NCBI GenBank assembly: GCA_902628275.1
Contig: CACOMI010000003.1
Span: 107,990 to 171,989, forward strand
Length of the DNA stretch: 64,000 nt
Reading direction: 5' to 3'
Origin: an uncultured Pelagibacteraceae bacterium
GTDB lineage: Bacteria; Pseudomonadota; Alphaproteobacteria; Pelagibacterales; Pelagibacteraceae
Part shown: piece after piece, positions 42,333-50,529 of the stretch
Layout: every line of letters starts with the position of its first letter
Numbering within the stretch: position 1 is the first letter of the stretch
Notes under the pieces: model-generated
What the model saw: the letters and a program-made list of their open reading frames with translations, nothing else
Database searches by the model: none
Told to the model about the DNA's origin: nothing
Made by a program: the position numbers and the translations under genes

Positions 42333-43418
42333 ATGGGTAAAAATCCAGAATTTGTTAAATTTGATAAAGTAGATAAAAGTTACGACGGTAAAGTTCTTGT
42401 TGTTAAAGATCTTCAATTAGATATTGCAGAAGGTGAATTTATAACGATGCTTGGCCCATCTGGATCAGGTAAGACAACCTGTTTAATGATGCTAGCTGGA
42501 TTTGAAACACCTACTCATGGTGAAATATTATTGGATGGAAATATAATTTCAAATATTCCTCCTCACAAAAGAGGTATTGGAATGGTTTTCCAAAACTATG
42601 CGTTGTTTCCGCATATGACAGTTTATGAAAACTTAGCCTTTCCATTAAGAGTAAGAAAAGTTGATAAAGATGAAATAGATAAAAAGGTTGACAAAGCATT
42701 ATCTATGGTTTCATTAAATGGTTTTGAAACTAGAATGCCAGCGCAGCTTTCGGGTGGTCAACAACAAAGGGTTGCTGTAGCAAGAGCTTTAGTATTTGAT
42801 CCAGCAGTTGTTCTAATGGATGAACCTCTAGGAGCATTAGATAAAAATTTAAGAGAAAGCATGCAATATGAAATTAAACATATACATGAAAGCATTGGTG
42901 TTACAGTTGTATATGTAACTCATGATCAAAGTGAGGCATTAACTATGTCAAATAGAATTGCAGTGTTTAATGATGGAAAAGTTCAACAACTTTCAAATCC
43001 AGCTGAACTTTATGAGAAGCCGGTAAATTCCTTTGTTGCTGAGTTCATAGGTGAAAATAATACCTTCAACGGAGAAGTAGTTGATATTGCAAAAGATAAA
43101 TGTAAAGTTAAATTAGCAAATTCAGAAATACTTGCTAATCCAATTTCAGTTAAGTCAAAAGGTGAAAAAACAACTGTGTCTTTGAGACCTGAAAGAGCAT
43201 TGATAAATCCAACTGGTGAAATGGATAATATGTTTACTGGGAGGATTGAAGAAGTAATTTATCATGGAGATCACACAAGAGTTAGATTAAATCTTTTAGG
43301 AAGCTCTGAGTTTATTCTTAAAGTACCTAATAGTACGTCCAATCTAGAATTAAAAGTTAGTCAAGATATTAATATTGGTTGGAACAGCACTGATGCTCGA
43401 GCATTAGATCCTAAATAA
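42333..43418 (+). CDS. PotA-like ABC importer ATPase
   Basis: A 361-residue ATPase. It has Walker A GPSGSGKT (41-48), QNYALFPHMTVYENLAFPL, LSGGQQQRVAVARAL, VVLMDEPLGALD and THDQSEALTMS, then a C-terminal TOBE domain (SLRPERA). This is the POPT (spermidine/putrescine-type) group. It leads a four-gene importer set, in the order ATPase, binding protein and two permeases. It follows the M24 gene after 45 bases, so the importer may carry the substrate of the racemase-family and M24 proteins rather than a polyamine. Confidence 0.87.
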   Translation: MGKNPEFVKFDKVDKSYDGKVLVVKDLQLDIAEGEFITMLGPSGSGKTTCLMMLAGFETPTHGEILLDGNIISNIPPHKRGIGMVFQNYALFPHMTVYENLAFPLRVRKVDKDEIDKKVDKALSMVSLNGFETRMPAQLSGGQQQRVAVARALVFDPAVVLMDEPLGALDKNLRESMQYEIKHIHESIGVTVVYVTHDQSEALTMSNRIAVFNDGKVQQLSNPAELYEKPVNSFVAEFIGENNTFNGEVVDIAKDKCKVKLANSEILANPISVKSKGEKTTVSLRPERALINPTGEMDNMFTGRIEEVIYHGDHTRVRLNLLGSSEFILKVPNSTSNLELKVSQDINIGWNSTDARALDPK

Positions 43419-43462
43419 TTTTTTTTTTAAATTAATATATATTTTAATGACAAAATAGGCAG

Positions 43463-43491
43463 TTGACTTCACTTTAGCTATTTGTTGTACT
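43463..43491 (+). promoter_or_regulatory. Candidate promoter of the PotD-like binding-protein gene
   Basis: TTGACT (43463-43468) and TGTACT (43486-43491) are separated by 17 bases. The -35 box is good and the -10 box matches four of six positions. An internal promoter here would let the binding protein be expressed more strongly than the ATPase upstream. Confidence 0.45.
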
Positions 43492-43498
43492 TTTAATT

Positions 43499-43529
43499 AT
43501 ATAAATTAATTTATATTAACGTTTAAACG
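43499..43529 (+). promoter_or_regulatory. Two palindromes between promoter and ribosome site of the PotD-like gene
   Basis: ATATAAATTAATTTATAT (43499-43516) is a perfect 18-base palindrome just downstream of the predicted transcription start. CGTTTAAACG (43520-43529) is a second, ten-base palindrome ending in the GGAGG ribosome site. Either could be an operator. At this AT content one such 18-base palindrome is expected by chance somewhere in a window of this size, so position is the main argument. Confidence 0.35.
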
Positions 43530-43537
43530 GAGGAATA

Positions 43538-44659
43538 ATGAGAAAAATAAGTAAAGTATTACTAGCTCTTTCTTTTGTTGTGTCTCTAACTTCTTCAGCC
43601 TTTGCTGTTACAGTAGCATCTTGGGGTGGAGCTTATACAGAGTCTCAAAAATTAGGGTATGGTGATCCAACTGCTAAAGCATTGGGAGTAGATATCAATT
43701 GGGTTGACTATTCTGGTGGTTTATCAGAAATCAAAGCACAAAAAGAAGCAGGTGCAATAACTTGGGATATTATGGACGTATTTGCATTCGATACGATTAA
43801 TGGATGTGATGAAGGTCTATTTGTTAAATTTGATTTTGACAAAGATTTCCCAGCTGCGCCAGATGGAACTCCTGCAAGTGAAGACTTCTTCACAGGAATG
43901 CCTAGCGAATGTGCTGTGGGTAACATTTTATATTCTTGGAACTATGCTTATGATACAAGAAAATTTAGTGGTTCAAAGGCTCCTACAAAAATCAAGGACT
44001 TTTTTAATACTAAAAAATTTCCAGGGAAAAGAGCTATTTACAATAGTGCTTTAACTAATCTTGAAATCGCCTTAGCGGCCGACGGAGTTAAGTTAGGTGA
44101 TGGTGGAACAAGAGTTTATAGAAAACTGTTAGAAGATGGTGGAATTGACAGAGCGATGAATAAAATTAAAGCTTTGTGTACAGATCCAAATGGTGGATGT
44201 GTATTCTGGTCTGCAGGTGCTCAACCGCCCGAATTGCTAGTTGCTGGTGAAGTTGTAATGGCTACTGGTTGGAACGGAAGATTCTTTAATGCTGAAGTAG
44301 GTGAAGGTGCTCCAATCAAACAAGTGTGGGATGGGCAAGGTCTTGACTATGAATATTTTGTACTTGTTAAAGGTGGACCTGATGAAGCAAATGCTAAAAA
44401 AGCTTTAGCAATGATGACTAACACAGAAATGTTAGCTGGTAGTGCGAAGTATATTGCATACGCTCCATGGAGAAAATCATCTCTTGATGTAATCACTGCT
44501 GGTGAGCCTTGGTATAAAGATGGTAAAACTAATATGATGCCACAAATGCCAACTGCTCCTGCAAATACTAAGAACTATTTTTTAGTAGACCCATTCTTTT
44601 GGGCTGATAACAATACAGAAATCAGTGAGAAGTGGGAAGCAATGAAAGCAGGACTATAA
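43538..44659 (+). CDS. PotD-like periplasmic binding protein
   Basis: A 373-residue secreted binding protein. The signal peptide is MRKISKVLLALSFVVSLTSS followed by AFA near residue 23, and the mature protein opens with VTVASWGGAYTESQ, typical of the spermidine/putrescine-type SBP_bac_8 group. Four cysteines in the mature chain (DVFAFDTINGCDEG, MPSECAVG, ALCTDPNGGC) could form disulfides. The ligand may be a polyamine, an opine-like amine or another cation. GGAGG precedes the ATG. A strong terminator follows. Confidence 0.86.
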   Translation: MRKISKVLLALSFVVSLTSSAFAVTVASWGGAYTESQKLGYGDPTAKALGVDINWVDYSGGLSEIKAQKEAGAITWDIMDVFAFDTINGCDEGLFVKFDFDKDFPAAPDGTPASEDFFTGMPSECAVGNILYSWNYAYDTRKFSGSKAPTKIKDFFNTKKFPGKRAIYNSALTNLEIALAADGVKLGDGGTRVYRKLLEDGGIDRAMNKIKALCTDPNGGCVFWSAGAQPPELLVAGEVVMATGWNGRFFNAEVGEGAPIKQVWDGQGLDYEYFVLVKGGPDEANAKKALAMMTNTEMLAGSAKYIAYAPWRKSSLDVITAGEPWYKDGKTNMMPQMPTAPANTKNYFLVDPFFWADNNTEISEKWEAMKAGL

Positions 44660-44694
44660 TTTCAGTTTTAATCACTGAATTTATATAATATATT

Positions 44695-44727
44695 TAGGGC
44701 GGTTATTTATAACCGCCCTATTTTTTT
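44695..44727 (+). terminator. Terminator between potD-like and potB-like genes
   Basis: TAGGGCGGTTAT (44695-44706) pairs with ATAACCGCCCTA (44709-44720) and is followed by seven T residues that run directly into the ATG at 44728. No room is left for a Shine-Dalgarno sequence outside the hairpin, so readthrough transcripts would carry the structure right at the permease start. Confidence 0.92.
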
Positions 44728-45993
44728 ATGAGCTCTGAAACAAAACAAATATTAACAACTGATGGCATACCTTTAGAAGTCAGTTTAAAAAAAGCAGAAA
44801 AGAAAAATAAAATAAAAGCTTTTCTACTTGCTGCACCTTTACTTTTATTTCTCGTAATTACCTATATTTTTCCTATTGGTGAAATGTTTATGAGGAGTGT
44901 TGATGACAGAATGGTTACCAACATGCTTCCAAAGACTTTCCAAGAGATGGAAAAATGGGAAAATTTAGAGGAGCTACCTCCGGAGGAAGTTTATAGAGCA
45001 TTTTACGAAGATTATAAATTACTTGTTGAAAAGCAACAGCATGGGAAATTAGGACAAAGATTGAATAAAGAAAAAAACGGTTTTAATACAATTACAAAAA
45101 AACTTTTTAGACAAATAAAAAGAAAAAAAATTGATGAAAGCGCAAGCTTAAAAGAGCAAATTAATAAACTTCATAAAAGATGGAGAAATGTAGAATATTG
45201 GCAAGCAATCAAAAGAACAGCCCCTCCATATACAATGGCAAAGTATTTAAAGGGTATGGATATGTATTTAGCTGCAGATGGGGGAATAGCTCAAGTAGAG
45301 GAGGATAGGAGAATTCATAGAATTTTATGGCTTAGAACATTAGAAATTGCATTTTTCGTTACACTTTTTTGCTTTCTTATGGGATACCCAATTGCTCATT
45401 TATTAGCAACATTGCCAATGAAATATAGCAATCTTTTGATGATCTGTGTGCTGCTGCCATTTTGGACATCTTTACTTGTTAGGACAGCTAGTTGGATGAT
45501 TTTGCTTCAACAACAAGGAATAGTAAACGACTTCTTTGTAATGATCGGATTAGTAACTGACGATAACCGGCCAGAGATGATGTACAATAAAGTTGGCACA
45601 TATGTTGCAATGACACAAATTTTATTGCCATTTATGGTTCTCCCACTTTATAGCGTTATGAAAACTATTTCGCCTAGCTTAATGAGAGCTGGTAAATCTT
45701 TGGGTGGAACACCTTTCGTTGCGTTTTGGAAAGTTTACTTCCCTTTAACTATACCTGGAATTGGAGCTGGATGTCTCTTAGTTTTCATTTTAGCAATAGG
45801 ATATTATATTACCCCAGCTTTAGTTGGAGGAGCCTCCGGAACATTAATAAGTAATCAGATTGCATTTCATATGAAGACAACTCTTGATTGGAGTTTTGCA
45901 TCTGCGATGGGATTAATGTTGTTAACTGGAGTTTTAGTTATTTATTGGATTTATAATAAATTAGTTGGAGTAGATAATATTAAATTAGGATAA
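44728..45993 (+). CDS. PotB-like ABC permease with a long periplasmic insertion
   Basis: A 421-residue permease against about 280-300 for typical PotB. After the first helix (about residues 35-55) there is a charged, largely helical stretch of about 130 residues (to about 190). The usual five remaining helices follow, with the coupling loop MRAGKSLGGTPFVAFWKVYFP. Such insertions are known in some POPT-type permeases and place extra mass next to the binding protein. It pairs with the PotC-like protein. The start codon abuts the terminator T run. Confidence 0.86.
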   Translation: MSSETKQILTTDGIPLEVSLKKAEKKNKIKAFLLAAPLLLFLVITYIFPIGEMFMRSVDDRMVTNMLPKTFQEMEKWENLEELPPEEVYRAFYEDYKLLVEKQQHGKLGQRLNKEKNGFNTITKKLFRQIKRKKIDESASLKEQINKLHKRWRNVEYWQAIKRTAPPYTMAKYLKGMDMYLAADGGIAQVEEDRRIHRILWLRTLEIAFFVTLFCFLMGYPIAHLLATLPMKYSNLLMICVLLPFWTSLLVRTASWMILLQQQGIVNDFFVMIGLVTDDNRPEMMYNKVGTYVAMTQILLPFMVLPLYSVMKTISPSLMRAGKSLGGTPFVAFWKVYFPLTIPGIGAGCLLVFILAIGYYITPALVGGASGTLISNQIAFHMKTTLDWSFASAMGLMLLTGVLVIYWIYNKLVGVDNIKLG

Positions 45994-45994
45994 T

Positions 45995-46849
45995 ATGGCA
46001 TTACCAAGTTATACAGAAACTAGATACAGAATTTGGCATTATATTTATATTGCGATTTGTACATTTGTTTTTTTCTTTTTAATTGCACCATTATTTGTAA
46101 TTTTTCCATTATCTTTTAATGCAGAAGAATTTTTAGTTTTTTCAGAGGGTATGAAAAATCTAGATCCAGATGCATTTTCTCTAAGGTGGTATAAAGACAT
46201 GGTTTATGGAACTAAAAATCCTTGGGGATTAGCTGCAAAAAATAGTTTTATAATTGCAATCTTTGCTACAATTGGATCAATTATTTTAGGCACTTTAGCT
46301 GCGCTAGGACTTAGTAGTAGACATATGCCTTACAAAGGTTTGATTATGGCAACTTTAATATCACCAATGATTGTTCCATTAATTATATCAGGTGTTGCTA
46401 TTTTCTTTTTTATGGCAAAAGCTGGTTTAGCAGCAACTCATACAGGAATAGTCTTAGCACATATAATATTAGGCACACCATTTGTTGTAATTACTGTTAC
46501 AGCCACACTTTCTGGTTTTGATCATAGTGTAACAAGGGCAGCAGCAAGTTTAGGTAGTAACCCTGTAAATACATTTATGAAAATTACCCTCCCTTTAATT
46601 TTACCAGGAGTAATTTCTGGAGGTTTATTTGCATTTGTAACATCCTTTGATGAGGTTGTTGTTGTCTTGTTTTTAGCGGGCTTAGAGAATACAACTATTC
46701 CAATACAAATGTGGACAGGTTTAAGAGAACAATTAAGCCCCACAATTCTTGCAGTTGCAACCTGCTTAATTCTTTTATCAACATTAATACTTGTAACTGC
46801 AGAATTATTAAGAAGAAGATCTGAGAGATTAAGAGGAATAAATAGATAA
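45995..46849 (+). CDS. PotC-like ABC permease
   Basis: A 284-residue six-helix permease. The coupling loop VTRAAASLGSNPVNTFMKITLPLILPG is typical of PotC. It starts one base after the PotB-like stop and completes the ATPase, binding-protein and two-permease set. The gene is followed after 36 bases by the fused fatty-acid-type enzyme gene. Confidence 0.88.
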   Translation: MALPSYTETRYRIWHYIYIAICTFVFFFLIAPLFVIFPLSFNAEEFLVFSEGMKNLDPDAFSLRWYKDMVYGTKNPWGLAAKNSFIIAIFATIGSIILGTLAALGLSSRHMPYKGLIMATLISPMIVPLIISGVAIFFFMAKAGLAATHTGIVLAHIILGTPFVVITVTATLSGFDHSVTRAAASLGSNPVNTFMKITLPLILPGVISGGLFAFVTSFDEVVVVLFLAGLENTTIPIQMWTGLREQLSPTILAVATCLILLSTLILVTAELLRRRSERLRGINR

Positions 46850-46885
46850 TTTACCCAAATAATTTTATCATATATAGAAGTTGTT

Positions 46886-49108
46886 ATGGAAATTAAAAAA
46901 GTTGTAGTTATTGGTTCTGGAACAATGGGTAGTGGAATAGCAGCCCATTTATGCAATGCAGGTATACCAGTTACATTATTAGATTTAACAACTGAAATTA
47001 GTGAAAAAGCTAGAGAAAGAATTCATAAATCTAGACCCCCTTTGCTGATAGATAAAAGAAAAATAAACAACATTAATGTTGGGAATATTGAGGACAATTT
47101 TAATGTTGTTGAGGATGCAGATTGGGTTGTAGAGGCAGTAGTAGAAAGAATTGATATTAAACATAATATTTACGAAAAAATATTTAAAAATAGAAAAAAA
47201 GGAGCAATAGTTTCATCAAACACTTCATCAATTCCAATTAAAGTTTTGTCAGAAAAACTGACTGATGGAGAAAAAAAAGATTTTTGTATCACTCACTTTT
47301 TTAATCCAGTTAGATACATGGGATTATTAGAGATTGTTAAAAATGAAAATAATGATTTAAATAAAATAAATTCTTTAAAGAAATTTTGTGAAGTTGAGCT
47401 TGGTAAGGGAGCTATAGTTTGTAATGACACCCCAGGTTTTCTAGGTAACAGAATTGGTGTATATGCAATGCAAATTGCTATGACAGAAGCTTTCAGAATG
47501 AAACTTTCTATAGAAGAAGCTGATGCAGTTTTTGGTAGACCTATGGGAATACCTAAAACAGGAGTTTTTGGATTATATGATCTAATTGGAATTGATTTAA
47601 TGGCCGATGTCTTAAAAAGCTTTATTAAGGAACTTTCAGATAAAGATGAATTTCAAATTGTAGCAAGAGAAATTCCATTAGTAAAAAAACTAATTGAGAC
47701 AGGCTATACGGGTCGTAAAGGGAAAGGTGGCTTTTATAGAATGAATAAAGATGGAGATCAAAAAATTTTAGAAGCCATTAACTTAGAAACAGGTGAGTAT
47801 TCAGCAACAAAAAAAATAGATTTAGGAATTGAGACTGTTGATATTGTAAATTTAATTAATCGAAAAGATAAGTTTGGAGAATATGCGTGGATTGTAATTT
47901 CGAAAATAATTAAATATGCGTCTTCACTTGTACCAGGAATAACCGATAAGTTTAATGATATTGATGAAGCTATGAGACTAGGTTTTAACTGGGCGATGGG
48001 TCCATTTGAAATGTTAAAATCTATAGGAGTTAATAATTTCTTTGAAAGAATTGATAATTTTGAACATAACAAATTTTTAGAAAATTTATCAAAATCAAAA
48101 GATGAAAACTTCTATGGAGAAAGACAGCTTTATACAGATATTCAAACTCTAGGAAAAATAAGACCAACGTCAATTAAACTGGATAAAAATAATTCTGCTG
48201 AAATACATCGATTTAAAGATTTTAATATTGTTGAATTTACAACAAAAGCTTGTGCATTAGATTATGATTCAATGGATGCATTAAAAAATGCAACTGATAA
48301 GCCTTTAATTGTAATTAATGAAAGTATGCAATTTTCAGCAGGTGTAAATTTGAGTTATACTATGAATTTTGCTGACAAAGGAGACTTTAAATCAATTGAA
48401 AAATTTATTAAATATTTTCAAGATACTTGTAAAACTTTAAAATATTCTAAGTACCCAGTTGTATCAGCTCCATCGGGACTTACTCTTGGAGGAGGATTTG
48501 AGGTTTTAGTTCAAAGTAATTTTGTTGCCTCACATACAAATTTGGTTATTGGATTAGTTGAAACTATTGTTGGATTAGTTCCAGCAGGTGGAGGATGTAA
48601 AGAAATGTTATGGAGATGGTCTCAAACAGAAGAGGCGAAATCAGATCCAGATTACGCACCTCTAAAAGTTTTTGATATTATTGGTTATGCTAAAACAGCT
48701 TCATCACCAATAGAAGCTGAGCCTTTAAAATACCTAAGACCAGAAGATAAAAAAATAATGAATAGAAATAGTCTTTTTGAAGAATCCAAAAAATTAATTG
48801 ATCAAAATACCAATTTTACTCCTCCAGAGGAGTGCAAATTCAATCTTTCAGGAAAACCATTAAAAGATAAAATGATTAAAGTTTTAGAAAAATTATATAA
48901 TGAAAAAGTAATTTTAGACCACGGCATGTATGTTGGAACAGAGCTTGCAAACGTTTTAAGTGGTGGAGATACAAGCATTAAAAAAACACTATCCGAGGAT
49001 GATCTTTATAAACTAGAATTAGATTCTTTTATGAGATTAATAGAAACTAAACAAACTCAAGATAGAATTAAGCATACGTTATCAACAGGTAAACCTTTGG
49101 TTAATTAG
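46886..49108 (+). CDS. Fused 3-hydroxyacyl-CoA dehydrogenase/enoyl-CoA hydratase
   Basis: A 740-residue bifunctional protein. The dehydrogenase is N-terminal (GSGTMGSG near residues 10-17; catalytic His in THFFNPVRYMGLLEIV; second helical domain at about 190-400). The crotonase-fold domain is C-terminal (SGLTLGGGFEVLVQS). This order is the reverse of FadB and matches FadN-type and archaeal fused enzymes. It would hydrate an enoyl-CoA and oxidise the 3-hydroxyacyl-CoA. It follows the importer genes and overlaps the end of the convergent cyclophilin gene by eight bases. Straight-chain acyl-CoA is the default substrate. Confidence 0.86.
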   Translation: MEIKKVVVIGSGTMGSGIAAHLCNAGIPVTLLDLTTEISEKARERIHKSRPPLLIDKRKINNINVGNIEDNFNVVEDADWVVEAVVERIDIKHNIYEKIFKNRKKGAIVSSNTSSIPIKVLSEKLTDGEKKDFCITHFFNPVRYMGLLEIVKNENNDLNKINSLKKFCEVELGKGAIVCNDTPGFLGNRIGVYAMQIAMTEAFRMKLSIEEADAVFGRPMGIPKTGVFGLYDLIGIDLMADVLKSFIKELSDKDEFQIVAREIPLVKKLIETGYTGRKGKGGFYRMNKDGDQKILEAINLETGEYSATKKIDLGIETVDIVNLINRKDKFGEYAWIVISKIIKYASSLVPGITDKFNDIDEAMRLGFNWAMGPFEMLKSIGVNNFFERIDNFEHNKFLENLSKSKDENFYGERQLYTDIQTLGKIRPTSIKLDKNNSAEIHRFKDFNIVEFTTKACALDYDSMDALKNATDKPLIVINESMQFSAGVNLSYTMNFADKGDFKSIEKFIKYFQDTCKTLKYSKYPVVSAPSGLTLGGGFEVLVQSNFVASHTNLVIGLVETIVGLVPAGGGCKEMLWRWSQTEEAKSDPDYAPLKVFDIIGYAKTASSPIEAEPLKYLRPEDKKIMNRNSLFEESKKLIDQNTNFTPPEECKFNLSGKPLKDKMIKVLEKLYNEKVILDHGMYVGTELANVLSGGDTSIKKTLSEDDLYKLELDSFMRLIETKQTQDRIKHTLSTGKPLVN

Positions 49109-49751
49109 AATTTAACATTCTAAAGGTATTAATATGATCAGGTCTTAAAACATAAATTGCTTTATTACCTGTTTTAATTTTCGTTAAAATATCTAATCCA
49201 CGAATTACTTTACCAAGTGGTGTATATTCTCCTTGATAAATTGGAATTTCTTTTAAGGTAATAAAGAATTCACTATCTTCAGTATCAAATTCTGTTGTTC
49301 TGGCAAATCCTACACTTCCCGCAGCAAATATAAAATCATTACTTAATTCAGATTTTAATAAACCTAATCCTGATTTACCACTACCGATTTTAGAATAATC
49401 TAAATTATCTATGTTTCCATACTCAATATCTCCAGCTTGTACAAAAGTATTTTCTGAAACTTTATAAAAAGCAGATCCATCATACATTTTTTTTTCAATT
49501 AAAATTTTAAATCTTTCAACTGCTTTAGGAGAAATATCTGGATAAAGTTCAATTATTACATTTCCACATTCAAGATTCATTACAGCAATATTGTTTGATA
49601 TTTTAAGTTTAAGTTTGTCCAAATTATTTTTTTCAACAAATAAACATTTATTTTTTAATAAAAAAAAAGATGTAAATATAAAAATTGTAAGACTTATTAA
49701 AAATATAAATAATATTTTTTCTGATTTTGAGGCTTTTATAGATTTAATCAT
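49101..49751 (-). CDS. Membrane-anchored cyclophilin-type peptidyl-prolyl isomerase
   Basis: A 216-residue protein with one N-terminal transmembrane helix (about residues 14-33), then a cyclophilin domain: NVIIELYPDISPKAVERF, GSAFYKV, FVQAGD, GSVGFART and DSEFFITL. The usual catalytic Arg of FHRV is replaced (FYKV), so isomerase activity may be low. It should sit in the periplasm, anchored to the inner membrane, assisting folding of exported proteins. Its start overlaps the preceding gene by four bases. Confidence 0.82.
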   Translation of the reverse strand: MIKSIKASKSEKILFIFLISLTIFIFTSFFLLKNKCLFVEKNNLDKLKLKISNNIAVMNLECGNVIIELYPDISPKAVERFKILIEKKMYDGSAFYKVSENTFVQAGDIEYGNIDNLDYSKIGSGKSGLGLLKSELSNDFIFAAGSVGFARTTEFDTEDSEFFITLKEIPIYQGEYTPLGKVIRGLDILTKIKTGNKAIYVLRPDHINTFRMLNSN

Positions 49752-50476
49752 AAAATATTTTTATCTATTTTAGCCAAACTAAATCTTATATAATTGACTT
49801 TATTAGATAAAATTTTATCATTTTTTATTTTTTCTTTAATTATTTTTTTATCTGTCATTAAAAATGAAAATATTTCTGCCATATCTTCAGATGGAGTAGA
49901 TTTAGAATATTCTGTCAAAAATCCATTAGTATTTTTATACAAATCTAAATTGAGTCTATCAGAGCAAGTAGAACATTTGGCATAATTAAAAGAAGTTTCA
50001 TTAAAAGTAGAAAATTTATTTTCATCAAAAACATCACTATGACTACTTTGAATCATGTGAAAAATTTCGTGGTGTATCATTCTTTCAAAATACTCTTGGT
50101 TAAAATTAATGTCTAAAATTAAGGTTCTGTTTTTATTATTAGGTATTCCACCAGTATTTATTCCGGAGATAGATAAATTTTCACAAAAAACAATATACTT
50201 TAATTTTATTTTCTTTAGAAAGCCTGAATTATATAGGTTGAAATTTTTTTCAATTACAGAAAATTTTGAATTTAAATTTTCTATATTAACCTTGTCACAA
50301 GCAATATTCATTTTAACACCAATTTTAAAATTTCCTTTAGCATTCAAATAACGAATATTATTATTGTTTTTTAATTTATAAATTTCTACATTTGGAATTT
50401 TTATCAGGTTATAAATTTCGTCAGCATTTACATGTAGAATTTGAAATAGAAGGATAAAAAAAATTAAAATTTTCAT
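49748..50476 (-). CDS. Unknown secreted protein with an HExxH metallopeptidase motif
   Basis: A 242-residue protein with a signal peptide (MKILIFFILLFQILHVNA) and a zinc-protease-like helix, HHEIFHMIQ. A later PSEDMAEIFSFLM segment could supply the third zinc ligand (Glu), as in several gluzincin-type families. A CSTC pair (near residue 167) lies between them. No specific family was recognised. It is co-transcribed with the cyclophilin gene through an ATGA overlap, suggesting a role in the cell envelope. Base composition is like its neighbours. Confidence 0.62.
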   Translation of the reverse strand: MKILIFFILLFQILHVNADEIYNLIKIPNVEIYKLKNNNNIRYLNAKGNFKIGVKMNIACDKVNIENLNSKFSVIEKNFNLYNSGFLKKIKLKYIVFCENLSISGINTGGIPNNKNRTLILDINFNQEYFERMIHHEIFHMIQSSHSDVFDENKFSTFNETSFNYAKCSTCSDRLNLDLYKNTNGFLTEYSKSTPSEDMAEIFSFLMTDKKIIKEKIKNDKILSNKVNYIRFSLAKIDKNIL

Positions 50477-50529
50477 TAAATTATTATAGACGAATTAGAT
50501 CAGATAATATTATCTTAGATTATTAAAAA

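Noticed and set aside
46522..46956. 144-codon open frame on the minus strand
   Set aside because: It lies antisense to the PotC-like gene, has no family pattern, and follows from the codon bias of the real gene.
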